From: Oscillospiraceae bacterium
Lineage (GTDB): Bacteria > Bacillota > Clostridia > Oscillospirales > Acutalibacteraceae
Reading direction: 5' to 3'
Assembly: GCA_003526845.1 (NCBI GenBank)
Contig: DPVM01000005.1
Span: forward strand, 84,913-148,912
DNA: 64,000 bases
Numbering within the stretch: the stretch's first letter is position 1; each line of letters opens with the position of its first letter. The notes under the pieces were generated by a model. The model ran no database searches. It was not told the origin of the DNA and worked only from the letters and a program-made list of their open reading frames with translations. Positions 55,980-64,000 of the stretch are shown here, piece after piece. Both the position numbers and the translations under genes were made by a program.

Positions 55980-57728
55980 ATGTATAATAAAATCCTGTCA
56001 GAAATATCCCAAGAATACTACCAACAAAATTATCCAAATGACGGACAGAGATTTGTTGCTTGGTATCTTCGCAACATACATAACCTTGATACATACGAAA
56101 CAAAAGATTGCATTACCGACGGGGCAGGCGATAAGCAAATTGATGCCGTATATATAGATAATCAATCGTCAACTATTTACATAATTCAGGGCAAGTTTTA
56201 TAGCGGCGATTCTGTAGATTCTGCACCTTTACGAGAAGTACTTTCTTCTTGAATTCAAGTAAAGGATTTAATTCATCTGCAGGATGGAGCAAATCAAAAA
56301 CTGCAAGTTAAAATTAATGAAATGGCAAATGCTATTGAAGATGATTACGAAATTTGTTTTGAGCTTATTACTACATCAGGACTTACAGAGTCGGCAAAAG
56401 CAGACCTCTCTGCTTTTCAAAGAGAACTTGCTGAGAGTGAAGTGCTGCAAGCTAATCTCAATGTAATTGATAATGATACTCTAAAATTTAAATATGACGA
56501 AGCATTAAATAAAAACAGACCATATATTAATCACGAATTTGTGCTTGAAGACGGAAAATATATGGAACTTACTATCGGAGATACGAAAGCTGTTATAGTT
56601 GCTTTACCGCTTAAAGAGTGTATTAAAATTCCGGGAATTAAAGACGGAAGCTTGTTTCGTAAAAATGTTCGTCAATCATTAGGTACAAGCAATAAAGTGA
56701 ATAAAGGCATTGCTCAAACCATAAAAAAGAATGCGAGTGACTTTTTCTTCTTACATAACGGTATAACGGCAATCTGTTCACAAATGACAATTCACGATAA
56801 TATATTATCGGTGAAAGAGCTGAATGTAGTAAACGGTTGTCAGTCGCTTAACACAATGTTTAGCTGCAGTGAATCGGCGAAAAAAGCTGATGATGCTTAT
56901 GTAATGTTTAGATTTTATGAAATTAGCGATTCGGATAGAGCGGATAATATCAGCACTTCGACTAACAGCCAAAGTGCTGTTAAAGCAAGGGATCTTCGTA
57001 GCAATGATAAATCAGTTCTTGCGTTGAAAAAAGCTTACGAACAATTCTATACTGACGGATACTTTGTTACTAAACGTGGCGAAAAAGAGGATTCGGTCAA
57101 GTATAATACTTCTCATATTGTTAATTTGACAGATTTAGGAAAACAACTTATTGCTTGGCATTCACAAAGACCTACAATCTCATATAGTGAAACAAAAATA
57201 TTCGACAAGTATTTTGACCAACTGTTTCACAGAGATTACTCTCCAGAAAATGTTCAAGCTTTAAATGTGATGTTTAAAGAACTTTATAAAAAGTGGAATA
57301 AAGATAACCCAATGGGGTTAAATGAAACGCTTTTAGCAATGAAAGCTTATGCTCCATATCACCATCTTTATTCAATTTCTGTTATTTTATGTGAGATTAA
57401 CAAGATGAACGATTCTGTTCCGTCGCCTTCTGTTGCTTTGAAAAAACTTGCCTCTGAAAATCTATTAGATACCGTTATAGATATGGCAGGCAATTGTTTA
57501 AATATGGCGATGGAAAACGCATCGGCAGAGGCAATGGATAACGGTAAGATGTTCGTTCCTCAAAACTGGATTAAATCAAAAGCTTCTTTAAAAGACATAA
57601 GAGGTGCAATCCGCAATTATTTAACAACACTCAAAATGATGCCGAATGGCAAACAAATTCTTGAAAGCTTAAATGATGGATTAAGTATGGATAAAGATAA
57701 TTTTGAATCCCGTTGGACTGCGGATTAA
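55980..57728 (+). pseudogene. AIPR-family abortive infection gene, interrupted by in-frame TGA
   Basis: The frame encodes an AIPR-type (abortive phage infection) protein of about 582 residues but has TGA at 56250-56252 (codon 91). The sequence before it ends REVLSS and continues IQVKDLIHLQ, where relatives commonly have Trp, so TGG to TGA is the likely change. The N-terminus carries a PD-(D/E)XK-like nuclease motif (Asp55, and Q-G-K with Lys72). The AIPR core follows (LFRKNVRQSLG, DFFFLHNGITAICS, LNVVNGCQSLNTMFSC). ATG 55980 has GGAGG upstream. TGA is used as a normal stop elsewhere in the window, so genetic-code change is not the reason. Confidence 0.7.
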
Positions 57729-57795
57729 TCCGCATATTCGACAAAGTAAAGACCTCCTTGTAAAATGGTGTTACCAAATACAAGGAGGTTTTAAT

Positions 57796-58169
57796 ATGAA
57801 AATAATTTTTGAAAATAGCGGTGGTACTTATACGCAGGTCGGCGACTATTTGTTGCCTAATCTTTCGTTAACGGCAGAAGAAAAAGAAACGAATATCGGT
57901 GTATGGGTAATGAGGCACAAACGATATTTGAAACAAAACCATAAAGTTCGTTGCTACAATTTGCTGACAAGCGGTAAGCTCAATTCATATCTTGCCGACA
58001 TCGAAGAACAGGCTCAAAATCTTTTTTCTCGGTTAGTAAAAGACATTGCCAAAAAAGAAAATGTTACGGAAAATTGAAATCGGATAACCAAATGTTATGG
58101 GTGCAAAAGATGAACAACATTCGCAATCGAGCAACGGAAATTGTGAACGAGCAAGTAATATATAACTAA
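57796..58169 (+). pseudogene. tnpV-like transposon gene, broken by a frameshift
   Basis: The first 93 codons encode a TnpV-like protein (GDYLLPNLSLTAEE ... HKRYLKQNHKV, NLLTSGKLNSYLADIEEQAQ) known from Tn4451-type serine-recombinase elements. The frame ends at TGA 58075-58077. The expected C-terminus ([19 protein letters not shown]) lies in another frame and ends at TAA 58167-58169, so a single base seems to have been lost near 58070. AAGGAGG precedes ATG 57796. It lies next to a recombinase remnant that faces it. Confidence 0.75.
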
Positions 58170-58173
58170 AAAC

Positions 58174-58213
58174 AAGGCACAACTTACGGAGAAAATTTCC
58201 GTAGGCTGTGCTT
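58174..58213. terminator. Inverted repeat between tnpV and the recombinase remnant
   Basis: GGCACAACTTACGGA (58176-58190) pairs, with one mismatch and wobble pairs, with TCCGTAGGCTGTGCTT (58198-58213). Located at the junction of two convergent genes; it may be a terminator or an element end. No good T run. Confidence 0.4.
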
Positions 58214-59033
58214 GATAGCTGCTTTTGTCTCCAAGCATCCGGTTGATTGCCTTGACGACAGCATTCTGAAGGATCAGTTCGTTGATAGTTCTGGTGTGGC
58301 ATTCCAATCCGGTAGATTCCAGCCTGCTGATGCAGCGCCAGACGATAGATTTAACTCCACGATTGTTCCAGTGGAGGCTTCGGAACATTTCGCCGCATTC
58401 TCCGCAGATGACAATTTGTGAGAAGCAGTGGTTGCAGCTGTAACTTCGTTTCTTGTCGTTGGCACTGGTTTTCACTACTCGTCTGCGGACCAGTTCTTCT
58501 TGAACCTGTAAGTAAATGTCTTTCGGAATAATGGCTTCGTGGTTACCTTCTGCATAGTATTGCGGGACGAGACCGTTGTTCTTGACTCCGGCTTTGTTCA
58601 GAAAGTCTGTTGTGTAGGTTTTCTGGAGCAGGGCATCGCCGATGTATTTCTCGTTGCGCAGGATCTTGTTGATGATGCTAGTGTGCCACTTTTTCCCTCC
58701 TGCACTGGTAAGGATACCGTCACGTTCCAGCCCAGCGGCAATCTTATCCATGCTGAGTCCTTCTAAATATTCTCGATAAATGCGCTTTACGATTTCTGCC
58801 TGTTTTGGATCGATGATAAGGTTGCCGTCCGAATCTTTTGTGTAGCCAAGGAAGCGATTGTGGTTGATTTGTACCTTGCCTTGCTTGTAGCGATATTGTA
58901 AGCCCATCTTGACATTCTGACTTAAGGACTTCGATTCCTGTTGAGCCAGAGAAGCCATGATGGTGATAAGAACCTCGCCTTTGGCATCCTTTGTGTTGAT
59001 TGACTCCTTTTCAAACAGAACAGGAATGTTCAT
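58205..59033 (-). pseudogene. Large serine recombinase remnant, truncated at both ends
   Basis: On the minus strand the frame starts within the resolvase domain ([19 protein letters not shown], then [20 protein letters not shown]) and lacks the N-terminal part with the catalytic serine; the first codon in frame follows a stop six codons upstream. The recombinase domain ([33 protein letters not shown]) and the zinc-ribbon (CGECGEMFR, then CHTR) are intact. Homology stops near GDKSSYQ, where the inverted repeat and the neighbouring gene begin. Intact relatives have more than 500 residues. It cannot be active as it stands. Confidence 0.8.
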
Positions 59034-59066
59034 ATAATGACCATAATTTCAGAAAAAGTATGTATC

Positions 59067-59119
59067 AAATATAATAAAATATAACGAAATATAATGAAAT
59101 ATAATGAAATATTGAAATG
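59067..59119. repeat. 10-bp tandem repeat
   Basis: Four copies of AAATATAAYG-like units (AAATATAATA, AAATATAACG, AAATATAATG twice) and a partial fifth lie just upstream of the promoter at 59112-59140. Confidence 0.7.
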
Positions 59120-59140
59120 AAAGTTGATAAGTGTTATAAT
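59112..59140 (+). promoter_or_regulatory. SigA-type promoter for the membrane-protein/HNH pair
   Basis: TTGAAA (59112-59117) and TATAAT (59135-59140) are 17 bases apart. Transcription would start only about 8 bases before ATG 59155, so translation may use the ATG at 59200 instead. Confidence 0.5.
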
Positions 59141-59154
59141 ATACTTGGTTTACT

Positions 59155-59721
59155 ATGGAGACTACTTATTGTTGTAAGAGTGGATTACTTGGTGATTCCA
59201 TGAAGAATGTTGACCCTTCTGTTGTTGGTGCAGTTGTAGTACTGGCAATGAATGTAATCAAAGGTTCTTTTGCTGTTGCTCTCGGTAAGAAGACAAGAAC
59301 AGAACTTGCCAATGAAATTGTAAAAGATACATTCATTTCTGCTTGTGCATTGATAGGCGGAGGTGTGTCTCAGACTTTCATCGAAATTCCTGTCCTGGGA
59401 TATTTAATAGGAAGTTTTGTAGGTTCTGTAGTAGGTTCGTTTACATACGACTATGGTTATAAGAAGACATTATCTTTCTGCGTTGATACGGGATTTACAT
59501 TGCTTGGCCTTGTTGAGCAGGATTACACACCGCCGGATGATATCATAAAACAGATGGGGATTGAAACTTTCGACTATGAGACTTTTGAAGTTGAAGGATT
59601 CAACCCAGATACATTTGAAATGGAGACTTTTATTTTTGATACTTTTGAACCAGACAACCTGGAGATTACTTTCCTTAGAAGGGGCGTTATAGGAGTATCA
59701 AAGATTGGATATGTAGGATAG
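59155..59721 (+). CDS. Glycine-zipper membrane protein with repetitive acidic tail
   Basis: The 188-residue product (from ATG 59155) has two hydrophobic glycine-rich helices (SVVGAVVVLAMNVIKGSFAV and IPVLGYLIGSFVGSVVGSF), typical of oligomerising membrane proteins. A tail with repeated ETF-type units (FDYETFEVEGF, NPDTFEMETF, FDTFEPDNL) and LRRGVIGVSKIGYVG ends it. There is no ribosome site before 59155; ATG 59200 has a weak one. The gene may be N-terminally truncated, since it begins straight in the hydrophobic part after a repeat. An HNH nuclease gene starts 5 bases after its stop. I do not recognise the family with confidence. Confidence 0.55.
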   Translation: METTYCCKSGLLGDSMKNVDPSVVGAVVVLAMNVIKGSFAVALGKKTRTELANEIVKDTFISACALIGGGVSQTFIEIPVLGYLIGSFVGSVVGSFTYDYGYKKTLSFCVDTGFTLLGLVEQDYTPPDDIIKQMGIETFDYETFEVEGFNPDTFEMETFIFDTFEPDNLEITFLRRGVIGVSKIGYVG

Positions 59722-59726
59722 AAGAC

Positions 59727-60557
59727 ATGAGTATGTATTATTTTGAACCAGTAAATGTGAATCAGTGGAATATGTTTGAGAAAGTAAAAAACATAGGTCA
59801 TGTTGAACCCTTTTTGGCTACATCATCTATGGATATCGGAGATACTATGCTGCTCCATGTTGGTTCACAAAATAAAAACTATGAGAGTGGTATTTATGCG
59901 GTGGGGACAATCGTGAAAGCACCTTACATTTTAGAAAACTCACCGCAAGACTATTGTAATAACAAACTGACAGTAGATGTCCGAATAGATAAGATTAATT
60001 ATTCGTCCCCATACATAACTCATGAAGAATGCAAGGCTTTTATTAATCAATTTAGAACAGCACATAAAATCAGTGAGGAGCATTATGCTTTGATTGAAGA
60101 AAGGATCGATGTAAACACTGATGAATCTATTATCTCAGATATTGAAGCTGATGCAGATAAACTGCAGATACTCGGAAAAGAAAGAGAGACTTTCATAAAA
60201 GCACGAGTTAATCAAAGCGTATTTAGAGAACGCTTGTTGAACAAATATGATTGCTGCTGTTTATGCAAAGTTAGTGATCCTAAATTTTTGATTGCTAGTC
60301 ATATTAAACCTTGGGCAGATAGTGCAAATGATGAAAAGCTTGATGCGGATAACGGATTTTTATTATGCCCTAACCATGACGCATTATTCGATTCCGGATA
60401 TATTTCTTTTGATGAGAATGGTAGTATTATGATTTCAGAAGAGTTGGGACAGGTTGATGCTATTTTCATGAATGTAGATAAGAATATGAAAATCAGTTTA
60501 TCAAGTAAAAATAAAAAGTATTTAGAATATCATAGAAACAATATTTTCAAGAAATAA
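59727..60557 (+). CDS. HNH-family endonuclease (HNH_2 type)
   Basis: The 276-residue protein has an N-terminal domain (about 1-160) without a known pattern and a C-terminal HNH nuclease. Key residues: the zinc cysteines CCLCK before ASHIKPW (His192), then DADNG (Asn209) and CPNHDALFDSGY (His217). This is the pattern of the HNH_2 type of restriction-like endonucleases. It follows the membrane-protein gene with a 5-nt gap, which suggests one operon. The ribosome site (AGGATAG) is weak. Such nucleases occur in restriction and phage-defence systems; its target is unknown. Confidence 0.8.
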   Translation: MSMYYFEPVNVNQWNMFEKVKNIGHVEPFLATSSMDIGDTMLLHVGSQNKNYESGIYAVGTIVKAPYILENSPQDYCNNKLTVDVRIDKINYSSPYITHEECKAFINQFRTAHKISEEHYALIEERIDVNTDESIISDIEADADKLQILGKERETFIKARVNQSVFRERLLNKYDCCCLCKVSDPKFLIASHIKPWADSANDEKLDADNGFLLCPNHDALFDSGYISFDENGSIMISEELGQVDAIFMNVDKNMKISLSSKNKKYLEYHRNNIFKK

Positions 60558-60995
60558 CAATACTACGAAAGTATTGACCGTTGTGATATACAAGGAGAGA
60601 AAAAGGGCAGATATGTTCCCGACAACAGGGAGAGTTGATATGTTTCCGTCAACTGATGACATTAACCTTATTAACTCGACCCATATTGAGTGCGTTGTGT
60701 TGATGACAAAAGACCGTAAGTAATATTGATTATGATACCAGCGGTTTGATGATATATTTTATGTGTATTAAAGAAGACAATAATCATATTGTTAAAGATA
60801 TGCATCAAAAATCAAACTTTGAGTTTAATATTGAAAACATTTCAAATAATGTGCCGGCATATGCAGGTCATACAACTATTTTGTTCATCAAAATATGTAC
60901 GACTTGCCGAGTTGTGCGCTTAAAATAAATAAAAAAATATGAGCCAGCTTCCCCTCATTTCAATGGAAGTAATTAAATAATGAGAGGTTAAAAGG
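60558..60995. other. 438-nt stretch with a gene remnant and no intact gene
   Basis: This gap holds the methyltransferase-like 3' remnant (about 60607-60723). Beyond it lies AT-rich sequence with only a short open frame of 60 codons (60746-60928) that has no ribosome site or recognisable product. No tRNA, riboswitch or strong terminator was seen. Confidence 0.6.
60607..60723 (+). pseudogene. Displaced 3' end of an RlmD/RumA-type methyltransferase
   Basis: The frame reads ADMFPTTGRVDMFPSTDDIN then STHIECVVLMTKDRK and stops at TAA 60721-60723. The VDMFP and HIECVVLM elements mirror the normal C-termini of the two methyltransferases (VDMFPRTPHVECVCLLTK; VDMFPHTKHVETVVQLVRK). VDMFP-type sequence is present twice, as if two attachment sites lie next to each other. 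It has no start of its own, so it is taken as the end displaced by insertion of the element. Confidence 0.6.
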
Positions 60996-62378
60996 ATGAC
61001 TAAAACAGATTATGATGTAATTATTATCGGAGCAGGACCGGGCGGTATTTTCTCCGCCTACGAAATGGCTACAAAAAATCCGAATATCAAAATCGGCGTT
61101 TTTGAGGCAGGCTTTGAGCTTTCAAAGCGCAAATGCCCGATTGACGGCGACAAAGTTAAGTCCTGCATCAAGTGCAAAACCTGCGCTATTATGAGCGGCT
61201 TCGGCGGTGCCGGTGCTTTTTCCGACGGTAAATATAATATCACAAACGATTTCGGCGGAACTCTTTATGAGTATATCGGCAAGAAAAAAGCAATGGAGCT
61301 TATGAAATATGTTGACGAAATCAATGTTTCTCACGGCGGTGAGGAGTGCAAGCTCTATTCAACATCAGGCTCTAAATTTAAAAAGCTTTGCATGCAAAAT
61401 CAGCTTAATCTTTTAGAGGCGTCTGTTCGCCATCTCGGCACGGATATTAACTATGTTGTTTTGCAGAATATTTATGACGAGCTTAAGGACAAGGTTGATT
61501 GGCGTTTCAATACACATATCGACAATATCGAGTCGCTCGACGGATATTATCAGGCTGACTGCTCCAAAGGCTCGTTTACTTGTAAGGATTGTATAGTTTC
61601 TGTCGGCAGAAGCGGCAGCAAGTGGATGCAGGGCGTTTGTGAAAAACTCGGCATCGGCACACTTTCAAACAGAGTCGACATCGGCGTTCGTGTTGAACTT
61701 CCGGCAGTTATTTTCAGCCACCTCACCGACGAACTTTATGAAAGCAAAATCGTTTACAGAACAAAGAATTATGAGGATCAGGTGCGCACATTCTGTATGA
61801 ATCCAAAGGGCAGTGTTGTTAATGAAAACACAAACGGCATTGTCACCGTTAACGGTCATAGCTACGAAGACCCTGCAAAGCAAACTGAAAACACAAACTT
61901 TGCTCTTCTCGTTTCAAAGCATTTTTCTGAGCCGTTTAAGGATTCAAACGGCTACGGCGAAAGCATCGCAAGGCTTTCAAATATGCTTGGCGGCGGCGTA
62001 ATCGTTCAGCGTTTCGGTGACCTTGTTTCGGGCAGAAGAAGTAATCCGAAGCGTATTGAGGAGGGTCTTGTTGAGCCTACTCTTGCCGCAACACCCGGCG
62101 ATTTGTCGCTCGTTCTTCCAAAGCGTATTCTTGACGGAATTATCGAGATGATTTATGCGCTTGATAAAATCGCACCCGGTACGGCAAATCCCGACACGCT
62201 TCTCTACGGCGTCGAGGTAAAATTCTATAATATGCAGGTCGACATTGACAACAACCTTGAAACAAATCACAAGGGATTGTTTGTCATCGGCGACGGCTCG
62301 GGTGTTACACACTCGCTTTCTCATGCGTCGGCAAGCGGCATTTATGTCGCAAGACAGATTTTGGATAAATTTAACTGA
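60996..62378 (+). CDS. FAD-dependent oxidoreductase
   Basis: The 460-residue protein has an N-terminal dinucleotide-binding motif (VIIIGAGPGGIFSAYEMA). A cysteine-rich segment follows (KCPIDGDKVKSCIKCKTCAIMSGFGGAGAFSDGKYN), and a second FAD motif lies near the end (GLFVIGDGSGVTHSLSHASASGIYVARQIL). These fit the group of uncharacterised NAD(P)/FAD-dependent oxidoreductases found widely in Firmicutes; the cysteines might bind an iron-sulfur cluster. AAAAGGA precedes the ATG. It heads a run with a PqqD-like gene and a nucleotidyltransferase-like gene, but a shared role is not shown. The substrate is unknown. Confidence 0.78.
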   Translation: MTKTDYDVIIIGAGPGGIFSAYEMATKNPNIKIGVFEAGFELSKRKCPIDGDKVKSCIKCKTCAIMSGFGGAGAFSDGKYNITNDFGGTLYEYIGKKKAMELMKYVDEINVSHGGEECKLYSTSGSKFKKLCMQNQLNLLEASVRHLGTDINYVVLQNIYDELKDKVDWRFNTHIDNIESLDGYYQADCSKGSFTCKDCIVSVGRSGSKWMQGVCEKLGIGTLSNRVDIGVRVELPAVIFSHLTDELYESKIVYRTKNYEDQVRTFCMNPKGSVVNENTNGIVTVNGHSYEDPAKQTENTNFALLVSKHFSEPFKDSNGYGESIARLSNMLGGGVIVQRFGDLVSGRRSNPKRIEEGLVEPTLAATPGDLSLVLPKRILDGIIEMIYALDKIAPGTANPDTLLYGVEVKFYNMQVDIDNNLETNHKGLFVIGDGSGVTHSLSHASASGIYVARQILDKFN

Positions 62379-62395
62379 ATTTAAGGATTGATTTT

Positions 62396-62662
62396 ATGAA
62401 ATTAAAAAAAGAAATAGTTCTCGGAAATATTGACGGTCAGGATTTTGCAATCGCAACCGGCTCGCTTTCCGATAAATTTCACGGCTTGATTAATAATAAT
62501 AAAACCGCAAACTATATTTTTCAACTTCTTCAATCCGAGCAAACGGAGGACAGCATCGTAAAGGCCATGTGCGAAAAATACGATGCTCCCGAGGATGTTA
62601 TCAGAGCCGATGTAAAAGAGATTTTGGAAAAAATGCAAAGCTACGGCTTTATTGAGAATTAA
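62396..62662 (+). CDS. PqqD-like peptide-binding protein
   Basis: The 88-residue protein fits the PqqD fold, a winged-helix peptide-binding domain (RRE) that presents precursor peptides to RiPP-modifying enzymes. The pattern is seen in FAIATGSLSDKFHGLINNNKTANYIFQLLQSEQTEDSIVKAM and the final helix VIRADVKEILEKMQSYGFIEN. It starts 17 bases after the oxidoreductase gene with AAGGA, and the next gene starts 19 bases after its stop, so all three are probably one operon. No precursor peptide or radical SAM gene is seen in the window. Confidence 0.7.
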   Translation: MKLKKEIVLGNIDGQDFAIATGSLSDKFHGLINNNKTANYIFQLLQSEQTEDSIVKAMCEKYDAPEDVIRADVKEILEKMQSYGFIEN

Positions 62663-62681
62663 TTCAGCAGGAACGGTTTTA

Positions 62682-63827
62682 ATGAAAAATTTGACTAATG
62701 AATCGCGCTATCTCTTATATGTCATTCGCAGCGCCGTTAAACAGCAAAAAATAGACCCGCCGAGCGAAGCACTCGATTGGGACGAATTTTTTGCTCTCTC
62801 AAAGAAAAACGAGATTTTTTCGCTTGTCACAACTGCGTTGCCGACAGAATATCTGCCGCGCGATTTGGCACAAAAATTTGACAATTTCACAAAAAGCGAA
62901 ATGGTGCGCATAATTGCGATGAACAACGAGCTTTCAACTGTTGAAAAGCTCCTTAACGAGCACGGCGTAAAATATATGCTGCTCAAAGGCTCGGTTATTC
63001 GCAACTTGTATCCAAAACAGCTTATGCGTCAGATGAGCGATGTCGATATTCTTTACGATGTCGCCAAACGCGGCGATGTCTTTGAAATTATGGACTCGCT
63101 CGACTATCCAAAGCCGTTTGAAAGCGGAAATTCCGACGATTTCCATAAAAAGCCGTATTACACATTCGAGTTTCACAACCGACTTTTTAAGGATTCATAC
63201 GGATTTTGTCCCGATTTCGGTTTTGTTTGGGACAGGGCAACGGTATCCGACGATAAGCCCTGTTGCTTAAAAATGTCCAACAGTGATTTGTATTTGCACA
63301 ACATTGCGCATATGTATAAGCATTATATGATAGGCGGCTTTGGCGTCAGATTTTTGATTGATACCTATTTGATTTTGAAAAAATGTTCTCTTGATTTCGA
63401 TTTCATCAATCAAAAAATCGAAGAAATGAAACTCACCGATTTTGAAAGCACAATCAGGCATCTTTCGCTTGATTTGTTTGATTCCGAGCTTAACGAAAAT
63501 CAAGAGGAGCTTATTTGCAAAATTTTGTCCGACGGCGTTTTCGGCAGTCTCGACAGCGACAATTCAACGCGAAATATCGAGGAAATTTATCACCGCTTTA
63601 CTCAGGACAACGGCAGGGGAAATCTCTTTAAATATATTTTAAAGCGTATTTTTATTTCGCCGTCACGCCTTAAAGCAATTTATCCCGAACTTAATTCAAA
63701 AAAATATCTGTTTTTGTATTACTATATAAAACGATTTTTCGACAAGGGCATCCACGGCGCAAAAAAAATCGCCGACGAGGCAAAACAGATTAAGCAAATT
63801 AAAAATAAAGATATTGAGGAAAAATAA
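62682..63827 (+). CDS. Nucleotidyltransferase-fold protein (NTP_transf_5 type)
   Basis: The product (381 residues) has a nucleotidyltransferase-like segment [32 protein letters not shown], where DVDIL carries the paired catalytic aspartates, followed by a helical part with [30 protein letters not shown]. This matches the uncharacterised nucleotidyltransferase group PF14907, which is often found next to PqqD-like genes. ATG 62682 has an AGGA ribosome site; an upstream start at 62652 would overlap the preceding gene. The C-terminus is lysine-rich. What it modifies is unknown. Confidence 0.75.
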   Translation: MKNLTNESRYLLYVIRSAVKQQKIDPPSEALDWDEFFALSKKNEIFSLVTTALPTEYLPRDLAQKFDNFTKSEMVRIIAMNNELSTVEKLLNEHGVKYMLLKGSVIRNLYPKQLMRQMSDVDILYDVAKRGDVFEIMDSLDYPKPFESGNSDDFHKKPYYTFEFHNRLFKDSYGFCPDFGFVWDRATVSDDKPCCLKMSNSDLYLHNIAHMYKHYMIGGFGVRFLIDTYLILKKCSLDFDFINQKIEEMKLTDFESTIRHLSLDLFDSELNENQEELICKILSDGVFGSLDSDNSTRNIEEIYHRFTQDNGRGNLFKYILKRIFISPSRLKAIYPELNSKKYLFLYYYIKRFFDKGIHGAKKIADEAKQIKQIKNKDIEEK

Positions 63828-63829
63828 TT

Positions 63830-64000
63830 TTGTCAGTTAATAAGGACCACATCAGAAACTTTTCTATAATTGCACATATCGACCACGGCAAATCAACGCT
63901 TGCCGACAGACTTTTGGAGCTTACAAGCTCTGTTGCAAAGCGTGATATGCAGGCTCAAATCCTTGATGATATGGAGCTTGAGCGCGAGCGCGGCATCACC
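63830..64000 (+). CDS. lepA: Elongation factor 4 (LepA), 3' end outside window
   Basis: Only the first 57 codons are in the window. They encode [26 protein letters not shown], the LepA N-terminus with the GTPase P-loop (HIDHGKST), then [22 protein letters not shown] (switch I region). LepA is a ribosomal GTPase that remobilises stalled ribosomes. The TTG at 63830 starts 2 bases after the preceding stop, with a GAGGA site at about 63815-63819. The gene runs off the right edge. Confidence 0.93.
   Translation, partial: MSVNKDHIRNFSIIAHIDHGKSTLADRLLELTSSVAKRDMQAQILDDMELERERGIT

Larger units (their letters stand above)
55963..60723. mobile_element. Decayed mobile-element region at the 3' end of an rRNA methyltransferase gene
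   Basis: Between the C-terminal extension of the second methyltransferase and a displaced methyltransferase-like end at about 60607-60723 lie a broken AIPR gene, a frameshifted tnpV, a doubly truncated serine recombinase, a membrane-protein/HNH pair and a 10-bp tandem repeat. GC content changes abruptly around 58.2 and 59.0 kb. The exact 15-base GTTGATATGTTTCCG occurs at 54449-54463 and again at 60634-60648. The 3' end of rumA/rlmD-type genes is a known integration site for integrative elements in streptococci. The outer limits are approximate. Confidence 0.5.

Noticed and set aside
56250..56252. TGA as a sense codon (genetic code change) to explain the split AIPR gene
   Set aside because: TGA ends whiA, pheT and other intact genes in the window, so it acts as a normal stop here.
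60746..60928. 60-codon frame in the gap before the FAD oxidoreductase
   Set aside because: It has no ribosome site, no promoter and no resemblance to known proteins; probably chance.
1..64000. CRISPR arrays, tRNA and rRNA genes
   Set aside because: No regularly spaced repeats, tRNA cloverleaf pattern or rRNA sequence was recognised by eye in any gap.

Overview
The window looks like a piece of chromosome from a spore-forming, AT-rich Firmicute of class Clostridia, most likely a gut Oscillospiraceae/Ruminococcaceae-type bacterium. The evidence is the adjacent spoIVB and spo0A genes, strong AGGAGG ribosome binding sites, TTGACA/TATAAT promoters, HPr kinase, WhiA, a zinc-type S14, a PheS T-box and IreB. 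No rRNA, tRNA or CRISPR array was seen. The species cannot be named from this sequence.

Layout. 1-7.5 kb: the end of a DMT transporter, nrdR, then an AT-rich island (about 1.5-6.3 kb) with a membrane-anchored protein and a giant secreted lipase/leucine-rich-repeat protein. The island is bounded by two near-identical 127-129 bp terminator-containing repeats. A second lipase-like gene follows on the minus strand. 7.6-11.5 kb: an AMP-forming acyl ligase, a HAAS-like membrane protein and a condensation-fold acyltransferase, probably an operon that makes an acylated product. 11.5-13.1 kb (minus): a GT4 glycosyltransferase and a PAS protein. 13.2-22.6 kb: hprK, ROK kinase, murB, rapZ, whiA, dnaE and, with its own promoter, pfkA. 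22.6-27.7 kb: an unusual operon of two double-SCP2-like proteins flanking a class III aminotransferase and a split transketolase; this is the best candidate for an undescribed pathway. 27.7-29.8 kb: spoIVB and spo0A.

29.9-45.7 kb: one continuous S10-spc-alpha ribosomal protein superoperon (rpsJ to rplQ, with secY, adk, map, infA and rpoA). It is preceded by a strong promoter and a roughly 300-nt structured leader and ends at a strong terminator. 45.7-48.4 kb: an AT-rich pair of exported-protein genes, the second interrupted by an in-frame amber codon. 48.5-49.2 kb (minus): a small basic protein and ireB. 49.3-53.1 kb: phenylalanine T-box, pheS and pheT. 53.1-56 kb: two tandem RlmD/RumA-type rRNA m5U methyltransferases.

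56-60.7 kb is a decayed mobile region sitting at the 3' end of the second methyltransferase. It holds an AIPR abortive-infection gene broken by TGA at a probable Trp codon, a frameshifted tnpV, a serine recombinase truncated at both ends, a glycine-zipper membrane protein paired with an HNH nuclease, and a displaced methyltransferase-like 3' end. 61-64 kb: an FAD oxidoreductase, a PqqD-like protein, a nucleotidyltransferase-fold protein and the start of lepA.
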